Assembly (NCBI RefSeq): GCF_029892155.1
Contig: NZ_JARZAG010000031.1
Span: forward strand, 24,208 to 88,207
DNA: 64,000 bases
Direction of reading: 5' to 3'
From: Kitasatospora sp. GAS204B
GTDB taxonomy: Bacteria > Actinomycetota > Actinomycetes > Streptomycetales > Streptomycetaceae
In this document: piece by piece, positions 8,411-17,221 of the stretch
How the letters are laid out: each line of letters begins with the position of its first letter
How positions within the stretch are numbered: position 1 is the first letter of the stretch
The notes under the pieces: generated by a model
Seen by the model: only the letters and a program-made list of their open reading frames with translations
What the model was told of the DNA's origin: nothing
The model's database searches: none
Program-made: the position numbers and the translations under genes

Positions 8411-9574
8411 TCAGGCGCTCGGCAGGTTACGGGCCATGACGATCCGCTGCACCTGGTTGGTGCCCTCGTAGATCTGGGTGATCTTGGCGTCGCGCATCAT
8501 CCGCTCCACCGGGTAGTCACGGGTGTAGCCGTAGCCGCCGAGCAGCTGGACGGCGTCGGTGGTGACCTCCATCGCGACGTCCGAGGCGAAGCACTTGGCG
8601 GCCGCGCCGAAGAAGGTCAGGTCGGCATCGACGCGCTGCGACTTGGCGGCGGCGGCGTAGGTGAGCTGGCGGGCCGCCTCCAGCTTCATCGCCATGTCGG
8701 CGAGCATGAACTGGACGCCCTGGAAGTCGCCGATCGGCTTGCCGAACTGCTTGCGCTCCTTGACGTAGCCGGCGGCGTAGTCCAGCGCACCCTGGGCGAT
8801 GCCCAACGCCTGGGCGGCGATGGTGATCCGGGTGTGGTCCAGGGTCTTCATCGCGGTGGCGAAGCCGGTGCCCTCCTCGCCGATCATGCGGTCGGCCGGG
8901 ATCCGGACGTTGTCCAGGTAGACCTCGCGGGTCGGCGAGCCCTTGATGCCGAGCTTCTTCTCCGGTGCGCCGAAGGAGACGCCCTCGTCGCCCTTCTCCA
9001 CCACGAAGGCGGAGATGCCCTTGGAGCGCTTCTCGGGGTCGGTGACCGCCATCACGGTGTAGAACTCAGAGACGCCGGCGTTGGTGATCCACCGCTTGAC
9101 GCCGTTGAGCACCCAGAAGTCACCGTCGCGCACCGCGCGGGTCTTCATGCCGGCCGCGTCCGAACCGGCGTCCGGCTCGGAGAGGCAGTACGAGAACATG
9201 CCCTCACCGCGGGCCAGCGCGCCCAGGTACTTCTGCTTCAGCTCCTCGGAGCCGGACAGCTGCACCGGCAGCGAGCCGAGCTTGTTGACGGCCGGGATCA
9301 ACGAGGAGGAGGCGCAGACCCGGGCGACCTCCTCGATCACCAGGACGGTGGCCAGCGCGTCGGCGCCGGCGCCGCCGTACTCCTCGGGCACGTGCACCGC
9401 GTGCAGCTCGTTGGCCTCCAGCGCGTCCCGGGCCTCCTGCGGGAAGCGGCCGTGCTCGTCCACGTCCGCCGCGAACGGGGCGATCTTGGCCTCGGCGAGC
9501 GCGCGGACCGTCTCGCGGAGCATCTCGTGCTCCTCCGAGATCCGGAAGAGGTCGAAATCGGCGTTGCCAGCCAT
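8411..9574 (-). CDS. acyl-CoA dehydrogenase
   Basis: A 387-residue FAD enzyme for alpha,beta-dehydrogenation of acyl-CoA, of normal family length. The N-terminal helical domain contains VHVPEEYGGAGADALATVLV. The middle beta domain has YCLSEPDAGSDAAGMKTRA and NGVKRWITNAGVSEFYTVMA (FAD/substrate signatures). The C-terminal domain has DHTRITIAAQALGIAQGALD, the QLLGGYGYTRDYPVERMMRD signature and IYEGTNQVQRIVMARNL, whose YEG Glu is the usual catalytic base. The chain-length preference cannot be read. It is monocistronic, with its own promoter and a direct-repeat element upstream. Confidence 0.93.
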   Translation of the reverse strand: MAGNADFDLFRISEEHEMLRETVRALAEAKIAPFAADVDEHGRFPQEARDALEANELHAVHVPEEYGGAGADALATVLVIEEVARVCASSSLIPAVNKLGSLPVQLSGSEELKQKYLGALARGEGMFSYCLSEPDAGSDAAGMKTRAVRDGDFWVLNGVKRWITNAGVSEFYTVMAVTDPEKRSKGISAFVVEKGDEGVSFGAPEKKLGIKGSPTREVYLDNVRIPADRMIGEEGTGFATAMKTLDHTRITIAAQALGIAQGALDYAAGYVKERKQFGKPIGDFQGVQFMLADMAMKLEAARQLTYAAAAKSQRVDADLTFFGAAAKCFASDVAMEVTTDAVQLLGGYGYTRDYPVERMMRDAKITQIYEGTNQVQRIVMARNLPSA

Positions 9575-9599
9575 GGTCTGCTGCCCCTCTGCGAAACGA

Positions 9600-9653
9600 C
9601 GTTAATTACCGTTAAGTAGATGCTCATTCTAGGCCCGGGGGGCCCGATGACCA
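9600..9653 (-). promoter_or_regulatory. acyl-CoA dehydrogenase promoter with direct-repeat operator
   Basis: Reading the minus strand, TGGTCA (9653-9648) is followed after 16 bases by TAGAAT (9631-9626), a good -35/-10 pair. Just downstream of the expected start point lie two copies of TTAACG (9615-9610 and 9605-9600) spaced exactly 10 bp apart. That position suits a repressor roadblock. The promoter call is an inference from the hexamers. Confidence 0.5.
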
Positions 9654-9771
9654 GACGTGACGTCGGTGACATGCCGACGGGCGGATACCATCGGGTCGCT
9701 GCACCTCAGTCCTTGTCCGATCCTGCTCTGCATGCCGGTCATACCCCGGCAGCCCGCGAAGGGGAAGCCCC

Positions 9772-11112
9772 GTGGCCCTGCGAATCTCGGTGATCGGTAC
9801 CGGCTATCTCGGCGCCACCCACGCCGCCGCCCTCGCCGAACTGGGCTTCGAAGTACTGGGGCTGGACATCGACCCGGACAAGCTGGCCGCGCTGTCGGCC
9901 GGCCAGGTGCCGATGTACGAGCCCGGCCTGTCCGAGCTGCTGGTCAAGCACGTCGTCGGCCATCCGGACTCGACCGAGCGGCTGCGCTTCACCTCCTCCC
10001 CGCAGGAGGTCGCCGAGTTCGCCGACATCCACTTCATCTGCGTGAACACCCCGCAGAAGAAGGGCGAGTTCGCCGCCGACATGTCCTACGTCGACCTCGC
10101 GGTGGACCAGCTCGCCCCGCACCTGACCCGACCGGTCCTGGTGGTCGGCAAGTCCACCGTCCCGGTGGGCAGCGCGCACCGGCTGGCCGAGCGGCTGGCC
10201 GCGCTGGCCCCGGCCGGCGACGGCGTCGAGCTGGCCTGGAACCCGGAGTTCCTGCGCGAGGGCCACGCGGTCGGCGACACCCTGCACCCCGACCGGATCG
10301 TGATCGGCGTGCGCGAGGGCGGCCGGGCCGAGGCGCTGCTGCGCCAGGTGTACGCGATCCCGCTGGCCGACGGCGTACCGATGGTGGTCACCGACTACGC
10401 GACCGCCGAGCTGGTGAAGGCCGCCGCCAACTCCTTCCTGGCCACCAAGATCTCCTTCATCAACGCGATGGCCGAGGTCTGCGAGAGCGCCGGCGCCGAC
10501 GTGACGCTGCTGGCCAAGGCCCTCTCCTACGACGAGCGGATCGGCGGCCGCTTCCTCAACGCCGGCCTCGGCTTCGGCGGCGGCTGCCTGCCCAAGGACA
10601 TCCGCGCGTTCATGGCCCGGGCCGGGGAACTGGGCGCCGACCAGGCACTGACCTTCCTGCGCGAGGTCGACTCGATCAACATGCGCCGCCGCTCCCGGAT
10701 GGTGGAGCTGGCCCGCGAGCAGTGCGGCGGCGGCTTCCTGGACCGCCGGGTCGCCGTGCTCGGCGCCTCCTTCAAGCCCGATTCGGACGACATCCGCGAC
10801 TCGCCGGCGCTCAACGTGGCGGCGCAGATCCAGCTGCAGGGCGCGCAGGTCACCGTCTACGACCCCAAGGCGATGGACAACGCCCGCAAGATGTTCCCCT
10901 CCCTCTCCTACGCCGACTCCGCCATCGAGGCGGTCACCGGCGCCCATGTGGTGCTGCACCTGACGGAGTGGCAGGAGTTCCGCACGCTGGACCCGGTGGC
11001 ACTGGGCGAACTGGTCGCCGAACGGCGCCTGCTGGACGGCCGCAACGTGCTGGACGCCGAGCACTGGCGGGCGGCGGGCTGGACCTACCGGGCGATGGGC
11101 CGGCCGAGCTGA
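9772..11112 (+). CDS. UDP-glucose/GDP-mannose dehydrogenase family protein
   Basis: A 446-residue NAD-dependent 4-electron nucleotide-sugar dehydrogenase, most likely UDP-glucose 6-dehydrogenase, which makes UDP-glucuronate for surface glycans. The N-terminal Rossmann fold has ISVIGTGYLGATHA. GKSTVPVGSAHRLAERL, WNPEFLREGHAVGDTLHPDR and KAAANSFLATKISFINAMAE are family hallmarks. The catalytic Cys is in LGFGGGCLPKDIRAFMARA. The C-terminal UDP-binding domain has LGASFKPDSDDIRDSPAL. The start is GTG with an AAGGGGAAG upstream. UDP and GDP substrates cannot be told apart by eye. Confidence 0.88.
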   Translation: MALRISVIGTGYLGATHAAALAELGFEVLGLDIDPDKLAALSAGQVPMYEPGLSELLVKHVVGHPDSTERLRFTSSPQEVAEFADIHFICVNTPQKKGEFAADMSYVDLAVDQLAPHLTRPVLVVGKSTVPVGSAHRLAERLAALAPAGDGVELAWNPEFLREGHAVGDTLHPDRIVIGVREGGRAEALLRQVYAIPLADGVPMVVTDYATAELVKAAANSFLATKISFINAMAEVCESAGADVTLLAKALSYDERIGGRFLNAGLGFGGGCLPKDIRAFMARAGELGADQALTFLREVDSINMRRRSRMVELAREQCGGGFLDRRVAVLGASFKPDSDDIRDSPALNVAAQIQLQGAQVTVYDPKAMDNARKMFPSLSYADSAIEAVTGAHVVLHLTEWQEFRTLDPVALGELVAERRLLDGRNVLDAEHWRAAGWTYRAMGRPS

Positions 11113-11153
11113 GGCCTCGGAATGCCGGGTCCGGCAGTGCTGTTGGACCGCGT

Positions 11154-11609
11154 ATGACCGACTTCCGTGACCGCGACTTCCGTGACAGCGACTTCGGCGA
11201 CCGGGACTTCCGCGACCGGGCGACCGTCCGCGAGATCCTCACCGCCACCGGCGACACCTGGGCCGTGGTGGGCCTGTCCAACAACACCCGGCGCGCCGCC
11301 TACGGGGTGGCCCAGGTGCTGCAGCGTTACGGGAAGCGGATCGTGCCGGTGCATCCCAAGGCCGAGACGGTGCTCGGCGAGCCCGGGTATCCGACGCTGG
11401 CGGACGTCCCGTTCGAGGTCGACGTGGTCGACGTCTTCGTGAACAGCTCGCTGGCCGGCGAGGTGGCCGACCAGGCGGTGGCCAAGGGAGCAGAGGCCGT
11501 CTGGTTCCAGCTCGACGTGATCGACGAGGACGCGTACCGGCGGACCACGGCCGCCGGGCTGCGGATGGTGATGGACCGCTGCCCGGCGATCGAGATCCCG
11601 CTGCTGTGA
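11154..11609 (+). CDS. CoA-binding domain protein (Rossmann, YccU-like)
   Basis: A 151-residue protein. After about 24 residues of repeats comes a single succinyl-CoA-synthetase-type CoA-binding Rossmann domain: WAVVGLSNNTRRAAYGVAQV, RIVPVHPKAETVLGEPGYPT, and VDVFVNSSLAGEVADQAVAK, ending near MDRCPAIEIPLL. Such small stand-alone domains are widespread and bind CoA, but their role is unknown. The N-terminus FRDRDFRDSDFGDRDFRDR comes from a 15-base tandem repeat and is unusual for this family. It is 41 bases downstream of the sugar dehydrogenase gene and converges with the dipeptidase gene. Confidence 0.82.
   Translation: MTDFRDRDFRDSDFGDRDFRDRATVREILTATGDTWAVVGLSNNTRRAAYGVAQVLQRYGKRIVPVHPKAETVLGEPGYPTLADVPFEVDVVDVFVNSSLAGEVADQAVAKGAEAVWFQLDVIDEDAYRRTTAAGLRMVMDRCPAIEIPLL
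11160..11219. repeat. 15-base tandem repeat, four units, in N-terminus of CoA-binding protein
   Basis: Four consecutive 15-base units of the form GACTTCCGYGACCGS encode DFRDR-type pentapeptides directly after the start codon. Units differ at one to three bases each. Confidence 0.85.
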
Positions 11610-11615
11610 CGCTTC

Positions 11616-12824
11616 TCAGCCGTCCTGGCCGTCCAGCTGCTCCAGGGTGGCGATGGAGGGCTTCCGGGTGACCGCCTGCTCGCGGGCCGCGTCCTCGGCG
11701 GCGCGCAGCACCCGCACCGCGTTGCCCCAGGTGAGCTTGGCGAGGTCGGCCTCGGACCAGCGGCGGTCGAGGAGTTCGGCGATCAGGTTGGGATAGCCGG
11801 AGACGTCGTCCAGGCCGGCCGGGGTGAAGGCGACACCGTCGAAGTCACCACCGATGCCGAGATGGTCGACGCCGGCCACGTCGCGCATGTGGTCCAGGTG
11901 GTCGGCGACGGTGGCCGTGGTGGCGATCGGGCGCGGGTCGTCGGCCTCGAAGGCGCGCAGCACCTTCATCGCGTCGGGGGTGTGCGCCAGGGCGTGGAAT
12001 CCCTGCGCCTCCAGCGCCCGGGCGGCCCGGTCGGTCCAGCCGTGCGCCTCGGCCGAGATGAACTGCGGCACGAAGGTGACCATCGCCACGCCCCCGTTGG
12101 CGGGCAGCTGGGCGAGCACGTCGTCGGGGATGTTGCGCGGGTGATCGTGCACCGCGCGCGAGGAGGAGTGCGAGAAGATCACCGGCGACTGGCTGACCCG
12201 CAGCGCGTGGCGCATGGTGTCGGGCGAGGTGTGCGAGAGGTCGACCAGCATGCCCAGCCGGTTCATCTCCCGGACCACCTCCTCGCCGAAGCGGGTGAGG
12301 CCGTGGGCGGCCGGCTCGTCGGTGGCGGAGTCGGCCCACGGGACGTTGTCGTTGTGCGTGAGCGTCATGTACCGCACGCCCAGCTGGTAGAGCGCGCGCA
12401 GGGTGGCCAGCGAGGAGTTGATGCTGTGTCCGCCCTCGGCCCCCATCAGCGAGGCGATCCTGCCCTCGGCCCGGGCGGCTTCCATGTCGTCGGCCGTCAG
12501 GGCGAGCCGCAGCCGGTGCGGGAAGCGGTCGACCAGCGCGCGCACGAAGTCGATCTGCTCGAGGGTCGCGGTGACCGCCCGGTCCCCCGCCAGCTTGGCG
12601 CTGACGTAGACGGACCAGAACTGCGCACCGACCCCGCCGGCCCGCAGCCGGTCGAGGTCGGTGTGCAGCCGGCCGCGCTGGTCGGCGGCCAGGTCGATGG
12701 CGTCCAGGTCGTAGCCGACCTGGTTGCGCATCGCCCACGGCAGGTCGTTGTGGCCGTCCACCACGGGGGCGGCGGCGAGCAGGGTCCGGGCGATGTCCAG
12801 CCGATCAAGGGTCATGGACCCCAT
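11616..12824 (-). CDS. membrane dipeptidase (peptidase M19)
   Basis: A 402-residue M19 (renal dipeptidase family) metallopeptidase that hydrolyses dipeptides using a two-zinc site. The metal ligands are visible: HxD in VVDGHNDLPWA, the bridging Glu in SLMGAEGGHSINSS, and His in MLVDLSHTSPDTM and PVIFSHSSSRAVHDHPRNIP. The C-terminal part has HLGIGGDFDGV with the substrate-contacting Asp. There is no signal peptide, so it is cytoplasmic here. It is 4 bases downstream of purE, the last gene of a purK-purE-dipeptidase operon, and converges with the CoA-binding protein gene. Confidence 0.92.
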   Translation of the reverse strand: MGSMTLDRLDIARTLLAAAPVVDGHNDLPWAMRNQVGYDLDAIDLAADQRGRLHTDLDRLRAGGVGAQFWSVYVSAKLAGDRAVTATLEQIDFVRALVDRFPHRLRLALTADDMEAARAEGRIASLMGAEGGHSINSSLATLRALYQLGVRYMTLTHNDNVPWADSATDEPAAHGLTRFGEEVVREMNRLGMLVDLSHTSPDTMRHALRVSQSPVIFSHSSSRAVHDHPRNIPDDVLAQLPANGGVAMVTFVPQFISAEAHGWTDRAARALEAQGFHALAHTPDAMKVLRAFEADDPRPIATTATVADHLDHMRDVAGVDHLGIGGDFDGVAFTPAGLDDVSGYPNLIAELLDRRWSEADLAKLTWGNAVRVLRAAEDAAREQAVTRKPSIATLEQLDGQDG

Positions 12825-12828
12825 CCTG

Positions 12829-13362
12829 CTACCGGCTGAAGCCGAAGGAAGCGGAACCCGCCACCTTGGCGCGCAGCTTCTTGCCCTTCTCGGTGGCCTG
12901 GGCGTTCAGCTCCGCCTGGAACTCGGTCATCTTCTCGCTGAGCTCCGGGTCGAAGGCGGCGACCATCCGCACCGCCAGCAGGCCCGCGTTGCGCGCGCCG
13001 GCCACCGAGACGGTGGCCACCGGCACGCCGGCCGGCATCTGCACGATGGAGAGCAGGCTGTCCATGCCGTCCAGGTAGCGCAACGGGACCGGGACGCCGA
13101 TCACCGGCAGCGGGGTCACCGAGGCCAGCATGCCCGGCAGGTGGGCCGCACCGCCGGCGCCGGCGATGATCGCCTTCAGGCCGCGCCGGTGGGCCTGCTC
13201 GCCGTAGCCGATCATCTCGCGCGGCATCCGGTGCGCGGAGAGGACGTTGACCTCGTACGGCACCTCGAACTCGTCGAGCGCCTGTGCGGCGGCCTCCATC
13301 ACGGACCAGTCGGAGTCGGAACCCATCGCGATGCCGACGAGCGGCGTGGTGCTGCTGGTCAT
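12829..13362 (-). CDS. purE: 5-(carboxyamino)imidazole ribonucleotide mutase PurE
   Basis: A 177-residue class I PurE, which converts N5-CAIR to CAIR in purine synthesis. The GSDSDWSVM loop (substrate phosphate and ribose binding), the SAHRMP motif with the catalytic His, and GAGGAAHLPGMLAS with PLPVIGVPV are all present. The start ATG overlaps the purK stop (ATGA), showing translational coupling. The C-terminal about 20 residues (KGKKLRAKVAGS) are a short basic extension. Confidence 0.96.
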   Translation of the reverse strand: MTSSTTPLVGIAMGSDSDWSVMEAAAQALDEFEVPYEVNVLSAHRMPREMIGYGEQAHRRGLKAIIAGAGGAAHLPGMLASVTPLPVIGVPVPLRYLDGMDSLLSIVQMPAGVPVATVSVAGARNAGLLAVRMVAAFDPELSEKMTEFQAELNAQATEKGKKLRAKVAGSASFGFSR

Positions 13363-14516
13363 TCGGTGATCGTGCCTCTCAGGTAGGCGGCCGCGTGGCG
13401 GGCGCGCTCGCGCACGTCCTCGAGGTCGTCCCCGAAGACGGTGACGTGGCCGACCTTGCGGCCGGGCTTCACGTCCTTGCCGTACATGTGGATCCGCAGG
13501 CCCGGGTCGCGAGCCATGCAGTGCAGGAAGGCGTGGTACATGTCGGGGTAGTCGCCGCCGAGCACGTTGACCATCACGGTCCACCTGGCGCGCGGGCGCG
13601 GGTCGCCGAGCGGCAGGTCGAGGACGGCCCGCAGGTGGTTCTCGAACTGCGAGGTGACGGCGCCGTCGATCGACCAGTGGCCGGAGTTGTGCGGGCGCAT
13701 CGCCAGTTCGTTGACCAGGATCCGGCCGTCGCGGGTCTGGAACAGCTCGACCGCCAGGTGGCCCACGATGTCCAGCTCGCCGGCGATCCGCAGCGCCAGT
13801 GCCTGGGCCTGCCCGGCCAGCTCCGGGTCCAGCTCGGGAGCCGGCGCGGTGACCTCGGCGCAGACGCCGTTCTCCTGCAGGCTCTCCACCACCGGATAGG
13901 CGACCGCCTGACCACTGGGTGAGCGGACCACGTTCGCGGCCAGTTCGCGCAGGTAGTCGACCTTCTCCTCGGCCAGCACCGCCACGCCGGCCAGGAAGGG
14001 CGCGTGCGCCTGCTCCTCGTCCTCGACGACCCAGACGCCCTTGCCGTCGTAGCCGCCGCGCACCGTCTTCAGCACGACCGGGTAGCCCTCGCCCTCGTGG
14101 GCGAAGGCCGTGACGTCAGCCGGGTCGGCGACCAGGCGGTGGCGCGGGCAGGGGGCGCCGATCGAGTCCAGCTTGGCCCGCATCACACCCTTGTCCTGGG
14201 CGTTCACCAGCGCGTCGGGGCCGGGGCGCACCGCGACGCCGTCGGCCAGCAGGGCGCGCAGGTGCTCGGTGGGGACGTGCTCGTGGTCGAAGGTGATCAC
14301 GTCGCAGTCGGCGGCGAAGCGGCGCAGCGTCTCCAGGTCCCGGTAGTCGCCGAGCACGGTGTCGGCCACCACCTGCGAGGCGGAGTCCTGCGGGGTGTCG
14401 GCGAGGAGCTTGAAGCGGATGCCGAGCGGGATGCCCGCCTGGTGCGCCATGCGGGCAAGCTGCCCGCCGCCTACCACGCCCACCGTTGGAAATTTAATGC
14501 TGCCCGGGAAAGTCAC
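13359..14516 (-). CDS. purK: 5-(carboxyamino)imidazole ribonucleotide synthase PurK
   Basis: A 385-residue ATP-grasp enzyme that carboxylates AIR with bicarbonate and ATP. It begins VTFPGSIKFPTVGVVGGGQL with the N-terminal nucleotide-binding GGGQLARM. Other PurK features are TFDHEHVPTEHLRAL, the ATP-grasp region YPVVLKTVRGGYDGKGVWVV, VAVELFQTRDGRILVNELAM, and RPHNSGHWSIDGAVTSQFEN. The start is a GTG at 14516; the RBS is weak, and further in-frame sequence upstream lacks homology. The gene stops inside the purE start codon. An unusually AT-rich patch (AAATTTAAT) falls near codons 6-9. Confidence 0.95.
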   Translation of the reverse strand: MTFPGSIKFPTVGVVGGGQLARMAHQAGIPLGIRFKLLADTPQDSASQVVADTVLGDYRDLETLRRFAADCDVITFDHEHVPTEHLRALLADGVAVRPGPDALVNAQDKGVMRAKLDSIGAPCPRHRLVADPADVTAFAHEGEGYPVVLKTVRGGYDGKGVWVVEDEEQAHAPFLAGVAVLAEEKVDYLRELAANVVRSPSGQAVAYPVVESLQENGVCAEVTAPAPELDPELAGQAQALALRIAGELDIVGHLAVELFQTRDGRILVNELAMRPHNSGHWSIDGAVTSQFENHLRAVLDLPLGDPRPRARWTVMVNVLGGDYPDMYHAFLHCMARDPGLRIHMYGKDVKPGRKVGHVTVFGDDLEDVRERARHAAAYLRGTITE

Positions 14517-14741
14517 CCTGCCAGGATATCCGGGCAGCTCCCACGGGGTGAACGCCCGGCCACGGGTAGGCCGGGCGGGACGGTGGCAGCGGATCGCGCG
14601 CGGGAGGGTCGTGCGGGAGCCGGTAGCCTGGATGGCCGGACCCGACCGGGGCACTGAGCTGATCATGTGCCCTCGCCCGCAAGCCACTTCCGCCCCGAGC
14701 CATGGCAGGCTCCGGGGAGCAGCCGCACAGGAGACCACCGG

Positions 14742-15284
14742 ATGAGCAAGCACAGCGCGCAGCGCCGCACCTCCTTGACCCAGCGGCTGCGCGGCGTCTC
14801 CGGCGAGGTCATGAAGTTCGCGGTGGTCGGGCTGGGCGGCATCGTGGTGAACTTCGGCGTCTCCAACGCGATGATCCACGCCACCCACTGGGCGCCGGTG
14901 CGCTGCTCGGTGATCGGCACCGTGGTGGCGATCCTGGTCAACTACGCCGGCTACCGGTACTGGGTGTACCGGGACAGTGACGCGGCCTCGCGCCGCCGGG
15001 AGATCACGCTCTTCCTGGTGTTCAGCGGGATCGGCCTGCTGATCGAGAACGGCACGGTCTGGTTCACCACCTACACCCTGGGCATGACCGGCACCCTCGC
15101 GCTGAACGCCTCGAAGATGGCGGGCACCGGCGTGGCCACGCTGTTCCGCTTCTTCTCCTACCGGACCTGGGTCTTCAAGGCGATGCCGGAGCTGGCCGAG
15201 CACGAGCAGCAGCCGGCCCAGCCGGTGGTCGCGCAGGCCGAGCGGATCCTGGTGGCCGAGGAGAGCGCGCAGTACATCAAGTGA
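14742..15284 (+). CDS. GtrA-family membrane protein
   Basis: A 180-residue GtrA/DPMS-like protein with four membrane helices: VMKFAVVGLGGIVVNFGVS, CSVIGTVVAILVNYAGYRYW, EITLFLVFSGIGLLIENG, and SKMAGTGVATLFRFFSYRTW. GtrA proteins are thought to help flip undecaprenyl-linked sugars across the membrane. The FRFFSYRTWVF ending is typical. The ATG at 14742 is preceded by AGGAG. It diverges from purK, and its stop is 3 bases from the sensor-kinase stop on the opposite strand. The partner glycosyltransferase is not adjacent, though a GT2 gene lies in this window at 1451-2491. Confidence 0.88.
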   Translation: MSKHSAQRRTSLTQRLRGVSGEVMKFAVVGLGGIVVNFGVSNAMIHATHWAPVRCSVIGTVVAILVNYAGYRYWVYRDSDAASRRREITLFLVFSGIGLLIENGTVWFTTYTLGMTGTLALNASKMAGTGVATLFRFFSYRTWVFKAMPELAEHEQQPAQPVVAQAERILVAEESAQYIK

Positions 15285-15287
15285 CCG

Positions 15288-16529
15288 TCAGGCCGCCACG
15301 GCCCGGTTGAGGAAGAGTGCGAAGACCGGCGGCTTGAGCGAGAGCAGTTCGAGGCGCCCGCCGTCCGCCTCGGCCAGGTCACGGGCCACCGCCAGGCCGA
15401 TGCCGGTGGAGTTGTGCCCGCTGACGGCCCGCTCGAAGACCCGGTTGCCCAGCTCGGCCGACACCCCCTGGCCCTCGTCCTGCACCTCGACCACCACCGA
15501 GCTGCCGGAGGGCCGCACCCGCAGGGTGACCGTGCCGGCGCCGTGCATCAGCGAGTTCTCGATCAGCGTGGCCAGCACCTGGGAGACGGTGCCCGGGGTG
15601 CCCAGCGCGACCACCCCGCCCAGGCCCTCGATCACCAGCCGCCGCCCGGCGCCGCGCATCGTGGCCGCCCACTCCTCGCGCTGCTGGCGGATCACCTCGT
15701 CCAACTGGAAGCCGCCGGTGCTCGGGCCGTGCGTGTCGCGCTGGTTGGTGAGCAGCCGCTGGACCACGTCGGTCAGCCGTTCCACCTGCTGCAGCGCGAT
15801 GGTGGCCTCCTCGCGGACCGTCTCCGGCTGGTGGGCGAGCGCGGTGATCTCCTCGAGCCGCATGGAGAGCGCGGTCAGCGGGGTGCGCAGCTGGTGCGAG
15901 GCGTCGGCGGCCAGCCGGCGTTCGGCGGTGAGCATCCGGCCGATCCGCTCGGCGCTGGCGTCCAACACCTCGGCCACCCGGTCCAGTTCGGGCACCCCGA
16001 AGCGGCGGTCGCGCGGGCGCGGATCGCCGGAGCCGAGCCGCTCGGCGGTCTCGGCCAGGTCGGTGAGCGGGCGGGCCAGGCGCCGGGCCTGCCAGACCGC
16101 GAGGGCCACCGCCGTCTGCACGGCCAGCAGCGTCACCAGGCCGAGCAGCAGCAGCATGTCGCCGATCTCGCGGGTGACATCCGTGCGGGACTGCTCGACG
16201 GTGACCGTCTCGCCGCTGGGTCCGGGCTCGGTGGCCTTCAGCGGGTTGCCCTTGGGCCGGTCGCCGATGGTGATCACCGGCTGGCCCGGGATCCGGATCT
16301 CGGCGTAGTCCCCCTCGATCGCCTGGGTGCCGATCCGCTCCTGGGTGACCGGCTCGCCCGCCGCCAGCCGGCTCTCCACCAGTCCGAGCAGCCGCACCGC
16401 CGCGGCGTCCACCCGGTCCTGCGCGGTGTTGACGATGCTCTGCTTCTCGACCAGGGCCAGCGGTACGCAGAACACCACCACGACCACCAGGACCACGCCC
16501 AGCAGCGAGTTGATCATCCTGCGCTTCAC
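15288..16529 (-). CDS. two-component sensor histidine kinase
   Basis: A 413-residue membrane sensor. Helix 1 (LLGVVLVVVVVFCVPLALV) and helix 2 (near residues 140-165) enclose an about 110-residue extracytoplasmic domain with no known fold that I recognise. A HAMP-like segment (RPLTDLAETAERLGSGDPRP) leads to the H-box ADASHQLRTPLTAL, then an N-box TLIENSLMHGAG, G1 VQDEGQGV and G2 STGIGLAVARDLAEADGG. The GTG at 16529 sits 17 bases after the response-regulator gene, so the two are co-transcribed, regulator first. The signal is unknown. Confidence 0.92.
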   Translation of the reverse strand: MKRRMINSLLGVVLVVVVVFCVPLALVEKQSIVNTAQDRVDAAAVRLLGLVESRLAAGEPVTQERIGTQAIEGDYAEIRIPGQPVITIGDRPKGNPLKATEPGPSGETVTVEQSRTDVTREIGDMLLLLGLVTLLAVQTAVALAVWQARRLARPLTDLAETAERLGSGDPRPRDRRFGVPELDRVAEVLDASAERIGRMLTAERRLAADASHQLRTPLTALSMRLEEITALAHQPETVREEATIALQQVERLTDVVQRLLTNQRDTHGPSTGGFQLDEVIRQQREEWAATMRGAGRRLVIEGLGGVVALGTPGTVSQVLATLIENSLMHGAGTVTLRVRPSGSSVVVEVQDEGQGVSAELGNRVFERAVSGHNSTGIGLAVARDLAEADGGRLELLSLKPPVFALFLNRAVAA

Positions 16530-16546
16530 GCGGTGGTGCCCCGGCC

Positions 16547-17221
16547 CTAGTTCTTCTCGAAGCGGAAACCCACGCCGCGCACGGTGGCGATGTAGCGGGG
16601 GTTGGTCGCGTCGTCGCCGAGCTTCTTGCGCAGCCAGGAGATGTGCATGTCCAGGGTCTTGGTGGAGGTCCACCAGGTGGTGTCCCAGACCTGACGCATG
16701 ATGTCCTCCCGGGTGACCACCCGGCCCGCGTCCCGGACCAGCACCCGCAGCAGCTCGAACTCCTTGGCGGAGAGCGTCAGTTCCTCCTCGCCGACCCAGG
16801 CGCGGTGCGACTCGATGTCGATCCGCACGCCGTGCGCGCCGGTGGAGAGCGAGTCGACGTTGCCGCGCCGCAGCAGGGCCCGGACCCGGGCGAGCAGTTC
16901 GGCCAGCCGGAACGGCTTGGTGACGTAGTCGTCGGCACCGGCGTCCAGGCCGACCACGGTGTCCACCTCGTCGGCGCGGGCGGTGAGCACCAGCACCGGG
17001 CAGCTCTTGCCGTCCGCGCGCAGCCGGCGGCAGACCTCCAGACCGTCCATCTGCGGCAGGCCGAGGTCGAGGACGACCAGGTCGACCTCCTCCTCCAGGC
17101 CCGCCTCCAGGGCGGCCGGACCGTCCTCCCGGACGAGCACCTCGTAGCCCTCGCGACGCAGGGCACGGGCCAGCGGTTCCGAGATAGCCGGGTCGTCCTC
17201 GGCGAGCAGCACACAGGTCAT
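16547..17221 (-). CDS. OmpR-family response regulator
   Basis: A 224-residue regulator with a receiver domain (acidic pocket AEDD at residues 7-10, phospho-acceptor D52 in VVLDLGLPQMDG, VLTARAD switch Thr, and YVTKPF Lys) and a C-terminal winged-helix DNA-binding domain (LTLSAKEFELLRVLVRDAGR, then YIATVRGVGFRFEKN). It pairs with the kinase just downstream. A perfect 8-bp-arm palindrome lies 78 bases upstream of the start and is a candidate autoregulatory site. Confidence 0.95.
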   Translation of the reverse strand: MTCVLLAEDDPAISEPLARALRREGYEVLVREDGPAALEAGLEEEVDLVVLDLGLPQMDGLEVCRRLRADGKSCPVLVLTARADEVDTVVGLDAGADDYVTKPFRLAELLARVRALLRRGNVDSLSTGAHGVRIDIESHRAWVGEEELTLSAKEFELLRVLVRDAGRVVTREDIMRQVWDTTWWTSTKTLDMHISWLRKKLGDDATNPRYIATVRGVGFRFEKN

